Shown here piece after piece: positions 34,401-44,166 of a DNA stretch of 64,000 nucleotides. Where the stretch lies: positions 62,001-126,000 of IMG/VR virus record IMGVR_UViG_3300037485_001872, one strand, 5' to 3'. The notes beneath the pieces are model-generated. The model was given only the letters and a program-made list of their open reading frames with translations, searched no databases and had not been told where the DNA came from. Every line of letters starts with the position of its first letter. Within the stretch, counting starts at the first letter, position 1. Position numbers and translations under genes: made by a program. This DNA is from a virus.

Positions 34401-37400
34401 CATTTTTCGCTCCCTGAAGCTCTCTCTCGGCTTTTAGCACCCCTATTTCATTTGTACCATCTACAGAACGTATTACTAAGTTTTTAGCAAGGGTGATTAA
34501 GGCTTTTGCTTTATCCTTTGCTTTCTTATAATCGGCCAGAAGTGATTGATTGAATTTATTATTTGGAACCTCTAAAGAGAGTGGTGCGCCTGGGGCTAAA
34601 TTCTGTATCTCAGCTACATCGAAGTTTCTATCGGCATCACGTTCAAAATCTGTGGGTACAGGGATTGCTTTTCCATCTACATTCATTAACAAAGTGTTGT
34701 AACTAGTTGGAAGTCTCATATTATCCGTAGCTGTCCTAGTGATTAATATTGTACCTAGTGCGTTAATAGCATCCTTGGAAGCTTTATCAATTTTTAGATT
34801 GCGGGCATCATTGTCTTTAATAGTGAATCTAACTCCGTCATTTTCTATAACAATTGATTCATTTCTTTTTAGGGTGATAGTGGAAACATCAACCTCTACA
34901 CCATTAACTTTTGCAGATTGTGGTGCTCCTCCATTAAATAAAATACGTAAAAACTCTTTTAAAGAAACGTTTGAGATTTCATAATGAACTTTCTTCTTTT
35001 CGTTCTCTACACGTTTAAACATAGCCTTATCATAGGTTTGTAAAACATCGTATGGAATTTTGTCTGAGCTTTCCTCTTCGGCCTCAGACATAGTTTCAGT
35101 TAGCGGAATACTTTGGTGCTCATCTGTCACTACTTCTTGCTTACTCTGTTCAATTGTAAATAACTGAGCATATAATTCTCCGAGTTTATACTTACCAGAA
35201 AAAGTTCCTTCTATGGCTCCCCATTTATTAATCTTTTCCTTTAACTCATTATATCTTTGTTGTAACTTGGCTGAAAGAGGTTTTTTGGCTTTCTTATCCT
35301 CTAACTTATTAATTTCTCTAAAATCCTCTTCTGTTGGTACTTCCTCTTCGGTTAAATGGTTTACATCAAGTCCTTGAAGGTAATTTTTAGAAGCCATAAT
35401 GTCAGAGATGAGTTTACGTAATCCAGCTGTAGTGTTTAAAGAAGTGTCCATTACAGGTTTCACTACCTTTCTGGCTTTTCTAATTGAATCCCCTTTTGTT
35501 TTCTTTAGAAGTTTTACAGCATCATCTATAGCATTCTTTTCAGTGTCATAAATTCTTTCTTCCCTTCTAGATAGAGGGGTGTTATTAAACAGTTTTTCAG
35601 CTATACTATTTTTAAGCTCATCGGACACTGTATTGGAGCTCACAAACTCATTCCATACATTCTCTTCAATTGGGTCTGAGAAATCAATTAGGGTGGCATC
35701 CTTTACAGTGTATAGTGCATTCGAAAGGTCTGCTAATAGTCTAATATTAAAAGCATCATACTCAGAAAGAGAACTAGCTTTTATGTATTCTTCAATAGCT
35801 ACTTTATGTTGTTCATCCTCTGTTAAAGGAATTCCCTTCTCAATTTTAGCATCAAATCTGGCCTGGTCTGCCGCAGAAACTAATGGAGTTTTAAATCTTT
35901 CCTTTGTATTAAATACTCCTAATATTCCTTTATAACTACTAAAGTTATGTCTTTGGTCGGCCAATTTATCATAAACATTGTTGAAGCCTACAAAAGCAGT
36001 TTGATTAGCTTTGTATTCTCCTAATAAATGTTCAACTACTTGAGCTTCCTTTGGGTTTCTTTTTTTAAGCTCTGCTAAGTATCCATCAAAATTATCTAAC
36101 TCATCTAAAGCTGTAAGGAGGTCATCAATTGAAGGAGAGGTTTTAGTCTTTGAAATTGAGTTAAATGCTAGGTCTTTAAATAAAGGACTTTCTGCTGCGG
36201 AAGCTTTTAGTTCATCTAATTCTTTTTGTCTTTCCTGAAGTACTCCTAATGTCTTCGCTGCCTTTCTTCTATTTGCTTCTAGTTTTTGGGCATGTTGATT
36301 ATTCTCTGTTGTACGAGGTGCTGTTTCTTGAAGGGTACTAAAATCTTGTTGTAGAGCTATATACTCCTCATCTAGTGCTTTAACTCTTTTTGAAGCTAAA
36401 CGAATGGCTTCTAATGAATTTTTACGTTCTTTAGAGATGTTATTATATAACTCAATATTACTAGCAATACCATTTTTTCCTGTCATTGCTTCTATGGTGT
36501 TTGCTAAATCTACACTTCTATCTTGAGCTTTAAGTCCTAAGAATATGTTGGCCGTTAACTCAGAAGTATAATCCTGCAACTTACCATCTTTTGTTTTGAT
36601 TGGTGTAGCGTGAGTTTCAGCAGAAGCTCTTGCTAATTTAAATATCTTTACATTAGTTGCATATTCATCCTTTAAGGCTTGTTTTGTTTCATTAACTTTT
36701 GCTGTAATTTCCTCTTCAGACTGACCATCAATTTTAAATTCCTCAATAAGAGAAGCAGTGTCCATACTATCTAATGATTTATTAAATGTATCTACACTCT
36801 CTCCTAACTTTCCATTTCTATGCTCAAGTTCCATTTTGGCTAATTGAGATTGATTGAAAGCTATAGAGGCTGGGGTTAAATCTCCATTTCCTGCTAGTTT
36901 ATTTGATTTTGCTGCGGTTGCTTGTAGTTGAGCAACACTTAACATATTCTTTAAAGCATTAGCTCCTGCATTTGTAGTTTTATTCCAGGCATCTTGTAAT
37001 GCTGCTGCTTGAGGTGCTTGGTCTTTTAATGCTTTATTGTATCCTTTAACTGCTCCTCTACTTCCACCAAAAGCTCCAATTATCATACCAATTCCCACTT
37101 GTTTCATTCCCTCATTGGTTCCATATGAGTAAGCCATGGCATCATAGAAAGCATCCATCATGTCATAGTTTTTCTTTAAGGAGCTGGGGTCATATTTAGC
37201 GGCTAAATAATTTTGAGAAGATTGTGAAATTACAGATTGAAGTCCTTCCTCCCACACACCCTCTGTTAATGGTTTACTTAATGCGTGAGCTACTCTCCCT
37301 GTGTTTTTCCACATTTTAGTTGGTTCAAGAGCTTTATAAACTACCTTACCTCCCTCATCAATTGTATTTATTCCTACACCAAATGTTCTTCCTATTCCTT

Positions 37401-38520
37401 CAGAAATTGATTTAGACATTCCTTTACCAATTCCGAACATGCCTCCAAACATTATAACGTTGGACACTGCTAATAAAGGAGCATTTGTTAAAAAAACATT
37501 ATTTGCTTTACTGACGGCATCTGGAATAAACTTTTGATATTCCTCCATTGTTGGATTACGACCATAGGCTTTTTGTATAGCGTCTTGGTAGTTAGCAATA
37601 CTTTCGTCTAATGATTGTCTTGCTTCCACCCCTGCTTCAAACCCTACAGAAGTTGCTGTAAAACGTAATAAATTTGCAGCTTCTCCTACTTTTCCATACT
37701 TCACTGAAGAAGCTAATGCTCCTGCTTTCCCTGAATCCACTCCTAGTTCTGCTAATTTTCGCATAGCTCTTGTAGTGGCTCCAAGTTCCTCTGCTGCTCT
37801 TCCTGCTCTAAGACCCCATTTAGCCGTTGCTAACCCAATACTACTTCCTCCTGTAGCTGCTGCCCAAACTGCTTCACCACCTATAGCTCCTGCCATAAAC
37901 GCAACACCTCCTAAAACATCATTAAACCAGAAGTTGGTGTTTAGACCAGCCATTGCTTTAACCCAGCTCATGTTTTTTTCATGCTCTGTTACATAGTTTG
38001 GAAGTTTATAATCCAGCCTCTTATTTTGTTCTTCAATCCATTTAGAAAAATCGTTGTTATAAAAAGCACTAAGTTTTCCTTCTTCAATGGCATTTACGGT
38101 TCCTGCAACAAATCCAATTGTTGAGTCTAAAGCATACCCTACAGCTTTTATAGCATTTTTACCTACACCATAAGCCATCTGTTCCCATCCAGATTGTTGT
38201 TTTGCATTTATCTCCTCATTATTATACCCACTTAAATATTTTTCATACCGTGGTACATACTTTCCTGGGGCTACTTCAGCATATGCAACATCTATAGGTT
38301 TTGTATAACTAAATTCATTTGGCTGTTTTTTTTCAGATTGTATGAATGGATTATTAGCATGGGACTGATTAATAGTTAAAATCTTATCAAGAGCTGTCTT
38401 TGGAGGAGCTACAGCTTGATTTTGGATATTAGTTACAATAGTATTTAACTCTTCCTTATTAGCTATGGGAAGTGTTGGATTTTTTACAATGCTTGGGTCT
38501 ACGTATGTTAGCTTATCCAT
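31456..38520 (-). CDS. Giant virion-type protein, 2354 aa, with ParB-like and nicotianamine synthase-like domains
   Basis: A cargo-type protein in the giant-gene run. Residues about 190-235 (FWFNDVLGGVAFMAGAIGGE) and 345-365 (LLAVSNVIMFGGMFGIG) are hydrophobic or Gly-rich and may insert into membrane; residues 550-1100 are long helices and coiled coils, as in other crAss cargo proteins. The C-terminal quarter is modular, with GSVGVGG linkers separating short domains. A ParB-like domain (PPVIYSG, FHDGQHRMASHVELG, near 2093) and a terminal SAM-binding domain (FIGSGAIPLSPIL near 2177) follow. The ParB-like segment is bounded by two EQSLKETPQ copies encoded by identical 28-bp repeats. Roles are inferred, with injection into the host the likeliest route of action. 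Confidence 0.8.
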   Translation of the reverse strand: MDKLTYVDPSIVKNPTLPIANKEELNTIVTNIQNQAVAPPKTALDKILTINQSHANNPFIQSEKKQPNEFSYTKPIDVAYAEVAPGKYVPRYEKYLSGYNNEEINAKQQSGWEQMAYGVGKNAIKAVGYALDSTIGFVAGTVNAIEEGKLSAFYNNDFSKWIEEQNKRLDYKLPNYVTEHEKNMSWVKAMAGLNTNFWFNDVLGGVAFMAGAIGGEAVWAAATGGSSIGLATAKWGLRAGRAAEELGATTRAMRKLAELGVDSGKAGALASSVKYGKVGEAANLLRFTATSVGFEAGVEARQSLDESIANYQDAIQKAYGRNPTMEEYQKFIPDAVSKANNVFLTNAPLLAVSNVIMFGGMFGIGKGMSKSISEGIGRTFGVGINTIDEGGKVVYKALEPTKMWKNTGRVAHALSKPLTEGVWEEGLQSVISQSSQNYLAAKYDPSSLKKNYDMMDAFYDAMAYSYGTNEGMKQVGIGMIIGAFGGSRGAVKGYNKALKDQAPQAAALQDAWNKTTNAGANALKNMLSVAQLQATAAKSNKLAGNGDLTPASIAFNQSQLAKMELEHRNGKLGESVDTFNKSLDSMDTASLIEEFKIDGQSEEEITAKVNETKQALKDEYATNVKIFKLARASAETHATPIKTKDGKLQDYTSELTANIFLGLKAQDRSVDLANTIEAMTGKNGIASNIELYNNISKERKNSLEAIRLASKRVKALDEEYIALQQDFSTLQETAPRTTENNQHAQKLEANRRKAAKTLGVLQERQKELDELKASAAESPLFKDLAFNSISKTKTSPSIDDLLTALDELDNFDGYLAELKKRNPKEAQVVEHLLGEYKANQTAFVGFNNVYDKLADQRHNFSSYKGILGVFNTKERFKTPLVSAADQARFDAKIEKGIPLTEDEQHKVAIEEYIKASSLSEYDAFNIRLLADLSNALYTVKDATLIDFSDPIEENVWNEFVSSNTVSDELKNSIAEKLFNNTPLSRREERIYDTEKNAIDDAVKLLKKTKGDSIRKARKVVKPVMDTSLNTTAGLRKLISDIMASKNYLQGLDVNHLTEEEVPTEEDFREINKLEDKKAKKPLSAKLQQRYNELKEKINKWGAIEGTFSGKYKLGELYAQLFTIEQSKQEVVTDEHQSIPLTETMSEAEEESSDKIPYDVLQTYDKAMFKRVENEKKKVHYEISNVSLKEFLRILFNGGAPQSAKVNGVEVDVSTITLKRNESIVIENDGVRFTIKDNDARNLKIDKASKDAINALGTILITRTATDNMRLPTSYNTLLMNVDGKAIPVPTDFERDADRNFDVAEIQNLAPGAPLSLEVPNNKFNQSLLADYKKAKDKAKALITLAKNLVIRSVDGTNEIGVLKAERELQGAKNGEVFKRVSEIRKKAAEAFLASNGDMVDLNTTVTVQHVYIGHPVLDATINQDGTLTIQNNPFTQDTVKNVVDIGFIENGKVHLKNDSKVDVSSFIKSVQANKKGKYDNKRVAIIVFTFNGMNVAYPVNLIPTVIDVSGEVDAIMNTQVEEAEKASNLNLLLMRNGIDVQPLQITSGNLNKAKIDKIKSLLSNVNKFVSLSDWLLPETDMEQTLIENASIHLDLRGDVFHSPKVVLDFGEPNEEVELFEGVDEEAQPVVPTQEVKVSDVDIRRNSLPDSQVNTRTTATQIILDYFAEVVGIPKFTENLDKGTYIGWLRGTNNLGDTLTLLLEQPKRAFDEITKYSNELSILSQLKSQATPLLEAPKSQATALPKAGSVGVGGEDATTNEVSNNTLKDIESTGTALGNLDIAWFDDFQDKFGDEYKSARDVSEAYHKAKLDDTNPELVKTVEDLLLPKEQGKTEEEVGSVGVGGDVGSKLEKPYKTVNDGSGKMVKVVVTTTEKNGVKTTKFKTQTTNKQGESREQNDKGFNTFEEAVENLGIDLKSEENESALELIQAIKESQGKENIPVRVTEIREGTDKSSPFYGKKVATLVVGGEQVDVILEQSLKETPQAGSVGVGVGDVKEDIRSEWGGIKLGEVVSAEDLTKIYDRMGAYADNSSNKFSGQYELTYVSVNTKIDKDKLVDDYDGDLEHMDRVNDMVKLLKRGEELPPVIYSGFFHDGQHRMASHVELGRKKILAFKKVKAVEQSLKETPQLLQNLNQEDYDREVAFANEIIAGTKTLEDFEYYADYVETLQKETRFMKGNVVFIGSGAIPLSPILIEKKQHKVTGVDISQEANALGQKVLDAVGSKVNLVTARGEDYDYSSHDTIIVSLEAGVTVEQKEAIFEQIKKTAKLNATIIIRSSEGENTIGGFVNSKDVLDKFMNIDKTIPIFGGLSMDYIGKMKPSIVDVAPDVVSTPTQENTKAANEELSKKCKTRKKK
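31610..32125 (-). other. Nicotianamine synthase-like SAM-binding domain
   Basis: Residues about 2132-2304 of the 2354-aa protein. FEYYADYVETLQKETRFM precedes GNVVFIGSGAIPLSPILI, VTGVDIS, HDTIIVSLEAGV and IIIRSSEG. The order and wording match the nicotianamine/opine metallophore synthase family (FPYY.NY..L...E, F.GSGP.PLTS, RSA.G) better than ordinary methyltransferases. A generic class I methyltransferase remains possible. Confidence 0.65.
32140..32167. repeat. 28-bp direct repeat, copy A
   Basis: Identical over 28 bp to 32569-32596. Both encode EQSLKETPQ and flank the ParB-like segment. Confidence 0.9.
32170..32510 (-). other. ParB-like domain of the 2354-aa protein
   Basis: Residues about 2004-2117 contain LPPVIYSGFFHDGQHRMASH and VELGRKKILAFKKV, the core strand and 'DGqHR..A..E.G' motif of ParB/sulfiredoxin-fold domains common in polyvalent phage proteins. 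Such domains can be nucleases or NTP-dependent clamps; activity is unknown. Confidence 0.65.
32569..32596. repeat. 28-bp direct repeat, copy B
   Basis: Second copy of the repeat at 32140-32167, on the other side of the ParB-like segment. Confidence 0.9.
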
Positions 38521-38521
38521 A

Positions 38522-41017
38522 TTATTTGATTAGTATATTAGCAGATTTAATGCCACTAGGTATTTCTTTATTTTCTGATAATAATAATTCATCTTGTAAA
38601 ATTTGAGATAGTAATATTTGAGGGTTAATGCGCCCAGCTTCTATAATATTATTATAATCCCCTATATCCATTATTGTACTACCTATCATGTTTTTTCCTA
38701 TATATGCTGCTACTTTAACTCCTCCTGATTTTGTTGCTTCCTGCACTGTACTTATTCTAATTTTTGATGCATTATTAACAATTTTATTAATAGCAGTTGT
38801 AAGTTCGTTTTTATCAATACCTTGGTTTACACCTACTTGTATAAGTGTACTTTTAGTAGTTGACGCTAGTACTTTTGAGCTCTTTGCTGGGTCTCCACCC
38901 ATTAACGCTAATACATCTCTAGTATCTCCATCTGAATAATAACTAGGTACTGGAGTTGAAATTGGTGAAAACTTAGTATTTTTTTCTTTATTTGCCTTAA
39001 CTATTAATGTTGGGGCTTCTCTTTCAAAAGTCTCTTTTGTAACATTTACTGAACGTGTAACTGGAGTACCATTTTCACCCGTCCCTTTAGTTGGGGTTTG
39101 GGAGATAGTATAACCATTATCCGTTTTTTCAAATGTTATATCCAACTTCGGGTCAACATCAAAAGGTGAACTTCCAGATTGAGTTAACCTATATAATATT
39201 TGATATTCTGGGTTTATTTGCTTTCCTTTTTCTATTACAGGAGTTACTAAAAATTTATTTTTTTCTCCAAAATTACCATGTACTTCCTTTAACTCATCTA
39301 GTAAACTATAATCCATCTTTATATCTGGATTCCTAACTGAGACAATGTATTGTGAAAATTGTTTTTTACTATTAGGATTTTGTATAAACCAATCCCCTAC
39401 TCTTTTAGCTATTACAGCATCGTCTTCGGTTGTTTTATTTCCTTTTAATAAATCTTTAACAATATTATCATTTGGATTTACTTTTAAGTAATACTCTAAA
39501 GCTGGAGTACCTGCTCCTGGAAGAGCTAATTCATCTCTTACTAATTTTTCTGGATTTAGATTTGCTATCTCTGGTAATTTACTTAGTTTTTTACCAATAG
39601 TACTATATTTTTCTTTTACAGATAGTAAACTTGAAAAACTATTTAAATCAACATTTTTTTTCAATCCTGCATGTTGTTTATTTAGTTCTTCAAAAACTAA
39701 TCTATGATAATCTTGTTTTGATGTTTCTGCTCTAGCTTGTATAGCTGCTTTTACATTATCCCATTCAGAACCCCATTGTACTTTTCCAAAAGCGTCTGAT
39801 TTTACATCTAATTCATTCTGCGTAGAACTAATAGTAGAAAGTGCTTCATTTAATAAGTCTAATTCTGGTAGGTCATCATTCCCATTTAACACTGGAATTA
39901 TTCTAGTATCTGCCGCAGTCGTTATTAACTTTTCTTCAGCTTCTTGTTTTCTTACATCTAAATTGTATTTTAAAACATCTAAGTTATAATTTTGGTTTTC
40001 CCAAAAAAGGTCATCCTTTCCATAAGTTTCACTTTTTATATGATAGTTGTGTAAGGTTTGGATTCCTCCAATAAGCTTCTCTCTTTCTAAATATCCTCCA
40101 ATTTCTTCGGCTGTTCTTTTCTTTATATCATCATCTGGAATATTATAAGAAGATTTTAGTGTTTTTAAATTATCTATTTCTTCTTTTTTATCTTTATATT
40201 CGGGGGTTCCAACTGTTAATTTACCTAAATCTGCTTCTGCTAAAGTAATATCTCCTGCTACTTCAGACTTAGCTCTTGTAACATGTTCTTTATATTTACT
40301 TTGTGCGTAAGTATCATTTCCTTGTCCCATATTATACCAACCATTAATATTAAGTTGTTGTTGTTCTTGGGGTGTCATCATTTGTTCTACAACCGTTCTA
40401 ATTTCTGCTGGTTTTAATCCATTATATGTAGTTTTTTTAATTCCCCCTTTTCCATCTTTAATTTCTATTACATCATCACCATGTTGCGTGGCCATTTTAT
40501 CAAACCTATCATATACATCTTTAAAATTAGTAAAAGGTGTATAAGAGGTTCCTGAAAATTCACTTCCTACTTTACCATCATTTAACCAGGTGTAAATTGG
40601 TTTGAAACCATAAGCTTCATTAACACTACTATATTTATCTGGATGTTTTTCCTTTACATTAGCTACCTCTGCTTGATAGCTTCTCATCTTTTTAGTTCCC
40701 TCTATTGCATTCACAACATTATCATCCACAGCTTGTTTGATGTGAGTTGAAATTTGACGTGTTAAACCATTTGAGGACATATCTAATGGGTACTGATTGA
40801 TTTGCTTTATAAGCTCATTAGTACGGTCATAGAGGTATTTTTTATCAGAATCCTTTACAATATCTAGGTTAGAAATTGCTTCAATTTGTCCTAAAGTGGA
40901 TTCCCAATTTTTATCAAATTTTTGTTGGGTATTTGCCATGGCTTGAACCATGAATGAAAGGTCAATAGGCTCCACAAATTTATTGTACTGCCTAGAAATT
41001 GAATATGCTGATGCCAT
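38522..41017 (-). CDS. Virion structural or cargo protein, 831 aa
   Basis: The N-terminus (MASAYSISRQYNKFVEPIDL, then MVQAMANTQQKFDKNWESTL and YLYDRTNELIKQINQYPLDM) is of a type recurrent in crAss-like phages: a first segment positions a repeated helical bundle beginning 'p.Dl..i.q.l...Q.kyD'. The protein is helical to about residue 450, then beta-rich with repeated Thr/Lys strands. No enzyme motif is seen. It sits between two other giant-run proteins, so an internal virion or tail-associated role is likely. A -7 box lies just upstream. Confidence 0.65.
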   Translation of the reverse strand: MASAYSISRQYNKFVEPIDLSFMVQAMANTQQKFDKNWESTLGQIEAISNLDIVKDSDKKYLYDRTNELIKQINQYPLDMSSNGLTRQISTHIKQAVDDNVVNAIEGTKKMRSYQAEVANVKEKHPDKYSSVNEAYGFKPIYTWLNDGKVGSEFSGTSYTPFTNFKDVYDRFDKMATQHGDDVIEIKDGKGGIKKTTYNGLKPAEIRTVVEQMMTPQEQQQLNINGWYNMGQGNDTYAQSKYKEHVTRAKSEVAGDITLAEADLGKLTVGTPEYKDKKEEIDNLKTLKSSYNIPDDDIKKRTAEEIGGYLEREKLIGGIQTLHNYHIKSETYGKDDLFWENQNYNLDVLKYNLDVRKQEAEEKLITTAADTRIIPVLNGNDDLPELDLLNEALSTISSTQNELDVKSDAFGKVQWGSEWDNVKAAIQARAETSKQDYHRLVFEELNKQHAGLKKNVDLNSFSSLLSVKEKYSTIGKKLSKLPEIANLNPEKLVRDELALPGAGTPALEYYLKVNPNDNIVKDLLKGNKTTEDDAVIAKRVGDWFIQNPNSKKQFSQYIVSVRNPDIKMDYSLLDELKEVHGNFGEKNKFLVTPVIEKGKQINPEYQILYRLTQSGSSPFDVDPKLDITFEKTDNGYTISQTPTKGTGENGTPVTRSVNVTKETFEREAPTLIVKANKEKNTKFSPISTPVPSYYSDGDTRDVLALMGGDPAKSSKVLASTTKSTLIQVGVNQGIDKNELTTAINKIVNNASKIRISTVQEATKSGGVKVAAYIGKNMIGSTIMDIGDYNNIIEAGRINPQILLSQILQDELLLSENKEIPSGIKSANILIK

Positions 41018-41029
41018 TATTTTATTTTA

Positions 41030-41037
41030 CAAATATA
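41030..41037 (-). promoter_or_regulatory. -7 promoter box on the minus strand
   Basis: TATATTTG on the minus strand, 12 nt before the ATG at 41017. The upstream half would lie in the end of the 1036-aa gene; no clear -33 TTTG is visible. Confidence 0.55.
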
Positions 41038-41052
41038 CGAAATTTTTTTGAC

Positions 41053-44000
41053 TTATCCTACTTTATTTTGTAAATAAGGAAGTTTTGGTATTGTATTTTT
41101 ATCCACTGTTGGTCTACCGAATGGGTCTGTAGTTACATTTTCAAATAGAGTCTGAGCGATATTATACTTAGTTAAGTAGTTATACTTTGCCATTTCATTC
41201 TGTTGATTAGCATTAAACCAGTTGTAAACGTCATTTTGAGTATTAGCCTGTGCCATCAATTGTCTTTCTTCATAATCTAATGCTGCATTATTATTTGTAA
41301 TTTGTTCATTAGTGTTTTGTTGAATATTGAAAGCTTGTGCGTTATACTGTTGCTGGGCGTTAAACGAATTAACGTCTCCCACTCCTTTGTTTATAGCCTC
41401 ATAAGCATTTGCATCTGAGTTAGCATAAATACTGGCTTGCTGTGCATAAGGCATTTGTGCTATTTGCTGATTGGTGAAGTTTTGTGCTGCAAATATTTGT
41501 TGAGCTTGTGGTTCCCAGGTTTTAGCAATTGGGTTTAAGAATTGATTATGTTGTTGCGTTTTTAAATGCGCAGACATCCCTGTTGGAGGAAGATTATATT
41601 GGGAAGGCATTAAAGGTATAGAAAAAGCTTTCTGATACATATTTGGATTAAAAGCCTCAGTTGTTCCTGTTGTTGTTTCCTCTACTTTTGCTTTCGGAGT
41701 AGTTGCTGGTGGTTGTTTAGTTGCTGGTGGTTGTTTAGTTGCTAAAGCTGCTTTTGCTGCAATCACCCATCTTTCTCCTAACTTATCATCAAACATACCT
41801 CCTACAGGCATACCAAATTTTGTATGCTGTGCATCAATTGCTGCTTTATACTTAGGGTTGTTATATAACTCTTGTTGTATTTTTTTATTGCTTTGGTTTG
41901 GATTTATACCTAGTTCTTTTAATGCTGCTGTCCATGTTGGTTTATCCCACACACTAGCGTGTAGTTTATCTGTTCCATATGCATATGGTTCCATGGTTTG
42001 AGTAGTTGTAGGAGAAGTTGGTGCTAGGGGTGTTCTTAATGCTTTAACACTAGGGTGCTCTGGATTTATATCTAACAGTTTTATACTTTCATTTGTTACG
42101 GGACTATCCTTTGGCATATTTATACCTAAGTCATCTATTTCTTTTTGTGTTAAATAAGGACTTTTATCAGGATAGTTTTCTGCCATATATTGTGACCAAA
42201 CTTTTGGTTCTGGAGTAGTCCCTCCTGGAGCATACTTCTGTACCCCGCCCATCGCCATCATTCCTTCTTCAGGAGTCATGCCGTGTTTTTTACATAGAGC
42301 TCTAAAAGCTGCATCATGCATCATACCACCATCTTCAAACTTTGTAACTTCATCTGATTTTGGTTTACTCTCTTCTTGCTTATTGAAAATATAAGAAACA
42401 AAAGCACTACGGTTTTCTAATAGAGGAGCACGTTCTGCTTCCAATTCCATTATTTCCTTTTCTAGAAAATCAAGGTTCATATTTCTTGTCACCTCATCTT
42501 TAATATCATCTTGTTTCTTTACTTGCTTATAAAGTTCTTCAAGTTCCTCGTTCATTTCATCTAACCCAATGCTATGAGCATATTTATCAATTACGGATGC
42601 ATATGTATCTGAAGTTTTAACCTTTAACCCATATTGAGAGTTGATTTCTTTAATTTGCGTAGAAAGCACTTTCAAATTATCTGAAACTATTTTAGTATTA
42701 GGTTCTAGTATTACTTTTTCACCACCTTGTTCGTGGGTGTTACCTAATACTTTTTGTACAGAGTTATCTGGGTGTTGAATGTACTCGTCCACCTCTACCT
42801 CCGAATTAGCCGTATCTTCCATGATTTCTGGCATACCTGAAATATATTCATTGGTAGCCACTTTTTCATAAGGAATATCTAACATACCACCGTCTTTAAA
42901 GTATTGATATTGTTGTTCTCTTTGTTTTTTATAGTAGTCGGCTAACACTTGTTGATTTTGTTCTTGAAGTCCCATACCACTTCCAATTGTACGTGCAAGT
43001 CCTAAAGCTAAGGAACCTCCTGCACCAATACCTCTTAAAAGATTAGCTGTTTTTGCTTTTCCTTGTAGTTCTGCTGGTACATTTGTTGGGTCATATGCAA
43101 TACTTTGTCCTAGTGCAAATCCTCTACTAGCTAAATCCACACCTTGGCCAAGCATTGGGTTATTAAATAATGTGGCTGCGAAAGAAGGGGGTGTTTTTTT
43201 AGGTAATGGTTTATCTGGGGTTGTATTTGTTACATCTTGTTCCTCTATTTTATAAAGTTCTGGCGTTTGCTTATCCCAATAATTTTCAGGAGGGGTTTGG
43301 AATGGTTGTGTTTCCACTGGGGTATTCCAATTATAATGCTGATTTTTTTGATTTACATCTATGTTGGTATTATACCTAGGTGTACCTGCAAGTGATGTAC
43401 TATTAACCTCTGTGGCTGGTTGAGTTGGATTAGTTATAAGATTTCTTCCTAAACTTATTTCATTAGTGGCGGGTACGTCTGGAAAATTAAAGGGTGTATT
43501 TATAGGAACCTGCGAAATAGTATTAATATTGGATGGGGTTTGATTAATAGAATTATTTAATCCTGTAACATCAATATTACCTGCTAAAGTATTAGATGGG
43601 GTTGGATTAGTTATAAGATTTCTTCCTAAACTTACTTCATTAGTAGTTGGTATATCGGGAAAAGTAAATGGTAAACTATTAGGTGGGGTTGCTGTATTTA
43701 TTGGTGTGGGATTTCCTATATTATTAACAGGAGGTGTATAACTAAAAGGAAGTGTATTCATATTAATCTCCTGGTAATTGGTTGGATTAACTGGGGATGT
43801 AGCTCCTTGTTCATACCCAAACATTGGAAATAAGTTAGCCTCTTGTTTATATTGGTCAGTTGTTAAGTCCACTGGAGGAAACTCAAAAGGTGTTGGTGAA
43901 TTAGTAGGATTAAACCCTATTGGTTTATTAGAACTATGTACGATGTTATTATTCGTAGGTGGTACATACCCCATATCTCCTTTAAAGTTAGGAACCCCTG

Positions 44001-44163
44001 GTATTGGGGTATAAGTAGTTGTTTCAGGGATTTTTTCCCATTTCGTAGTATAACTACCATCTCCATTAGGATACTTCACCATCTTATATCCTTTATATGG
44101 TTTATCTTGGGTCATACCTGCATCTCCATAAACTGGAAGAGGATTTTTTAATACTAATTTCAT
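41053..44163 (-). CDS. Virion protein, 1036 aa, with Pro/Asn-rich repeats and DGG motifs
   Basis: Residues 1-330 are low-complexity Pro/Asn/Thr-rich, with two copies of a 59-residue unit containing TNEVSLGRNLITNPT. Residues about 430-500 carry YFKDGGMLDIPYE, ANSEVEVDEYIQHPDNSVQK and GNTHEQGGEKVILEPNTKIV, a passage I associate with structural proteins of crAss-like and other Bacteroidota phages. Residues 510-610 form a coiled coil, then KFEDGGMMHDAA. The C-terminal 150 residues are Gln/Asn-rich helices. It probably contributes to the virion interior or tail; no enzymatic motif is seen. Confidence 0.7.
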   Translation of the reverse strand: MKLVLKNPLPVYGDAGMTQDKPYKGYKMVKYPNGDGSYTTKWEKIPETTTYTPIPGVPNFKGDMGYVPPTNNNIVHSSNKPIGFNPTNSPTPFEFPPVDLTTDQYKQEANLFPMFGYEQGATSPVNPTNYQEINMNTLPFSYTPPVNNIGNPTPINTATPPNSLPFTFPDIPTTNEVSLGRNLITNPTPSNTLAGNIDVTGLNNSINQTPSNINTISQVPINTPFNFPDVPATNEISLGRNLITNPTQPATEVNSTSLAGTPRYNTNIDVNQKNQHYNWNTPVETQPFQTPPENYWDKQTPELYKIEEQDVTNTTPDKPLPKKTPPSFAATLFNNPMLGQGVDLASRGFALGQSIAYDPTNVPAELQGKAKTANLLRGIGAGGSLALGLARTIGSGMGLQEQNQQVLADYYKKQREQQYQYFKDGGMLDIPYEKVATNEYISGMPEIMEDTANSEVEVDEYIQHPDNSVQKVLGNTHEQGGEKVILEPNTKIVSDNLKVLSTQIKEINSQYGLKVKTSDTYASVIDKYAHSIGLDEMNEELEELYKQVKKQDDIKDEVTRNMNLDFLEKEIMELEAERAPLLENRSAFVSYIFNKQEESKPKSDEVTKFEDGGMMHDAAFRALCKKHGMTPEEGMMAMGGVQKYAPGGTTPEPKVWSQYMAENYPDKSPYLTQKEIDDLGINMPKDSPVTNESIKLLDINPEHPSVKALRTPLAPTSPTTTQTMEPYAYGTDKLHASVWDKPTWTAALKELGINPNQSNKKIQQELYNNPKYKAAIDAQHTKFGMPVGGMFDDKLGERWVIAAKAALATKQPPATKQPPATTPKAKVEETTTGTTEAFNPNMYQKAFSIPLMPSQYNLPPTGMSAHLKTQQHNQFLNPIAKTWEPQAQQIFAAQNFTNQQIAQMPYAQQASIYANSDANAYEAINKGVGDVNSFNAQQQYNAQAFNIQQNTNEQITNNNAALDYEERQLMAQANTQNDVYNWFNANQQNEMAKYNYLTKYNIAQTLFENVTTDPFGRPTVDKNTIPKLPYLQNKVG
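43424..43634. repeat. Tandem 177-bp coding repeat in the 1036-aa gene
   Basis: Two identical 34-bp stretches at 43424-43457 and 43601-43634 are the most conserved parts of a tandem unit with 177-bp periodicity (59 codons). Flanking bases of the units are similar but diverged. Confidence 0.85.
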
Positions 44164-44166
44164 TTC

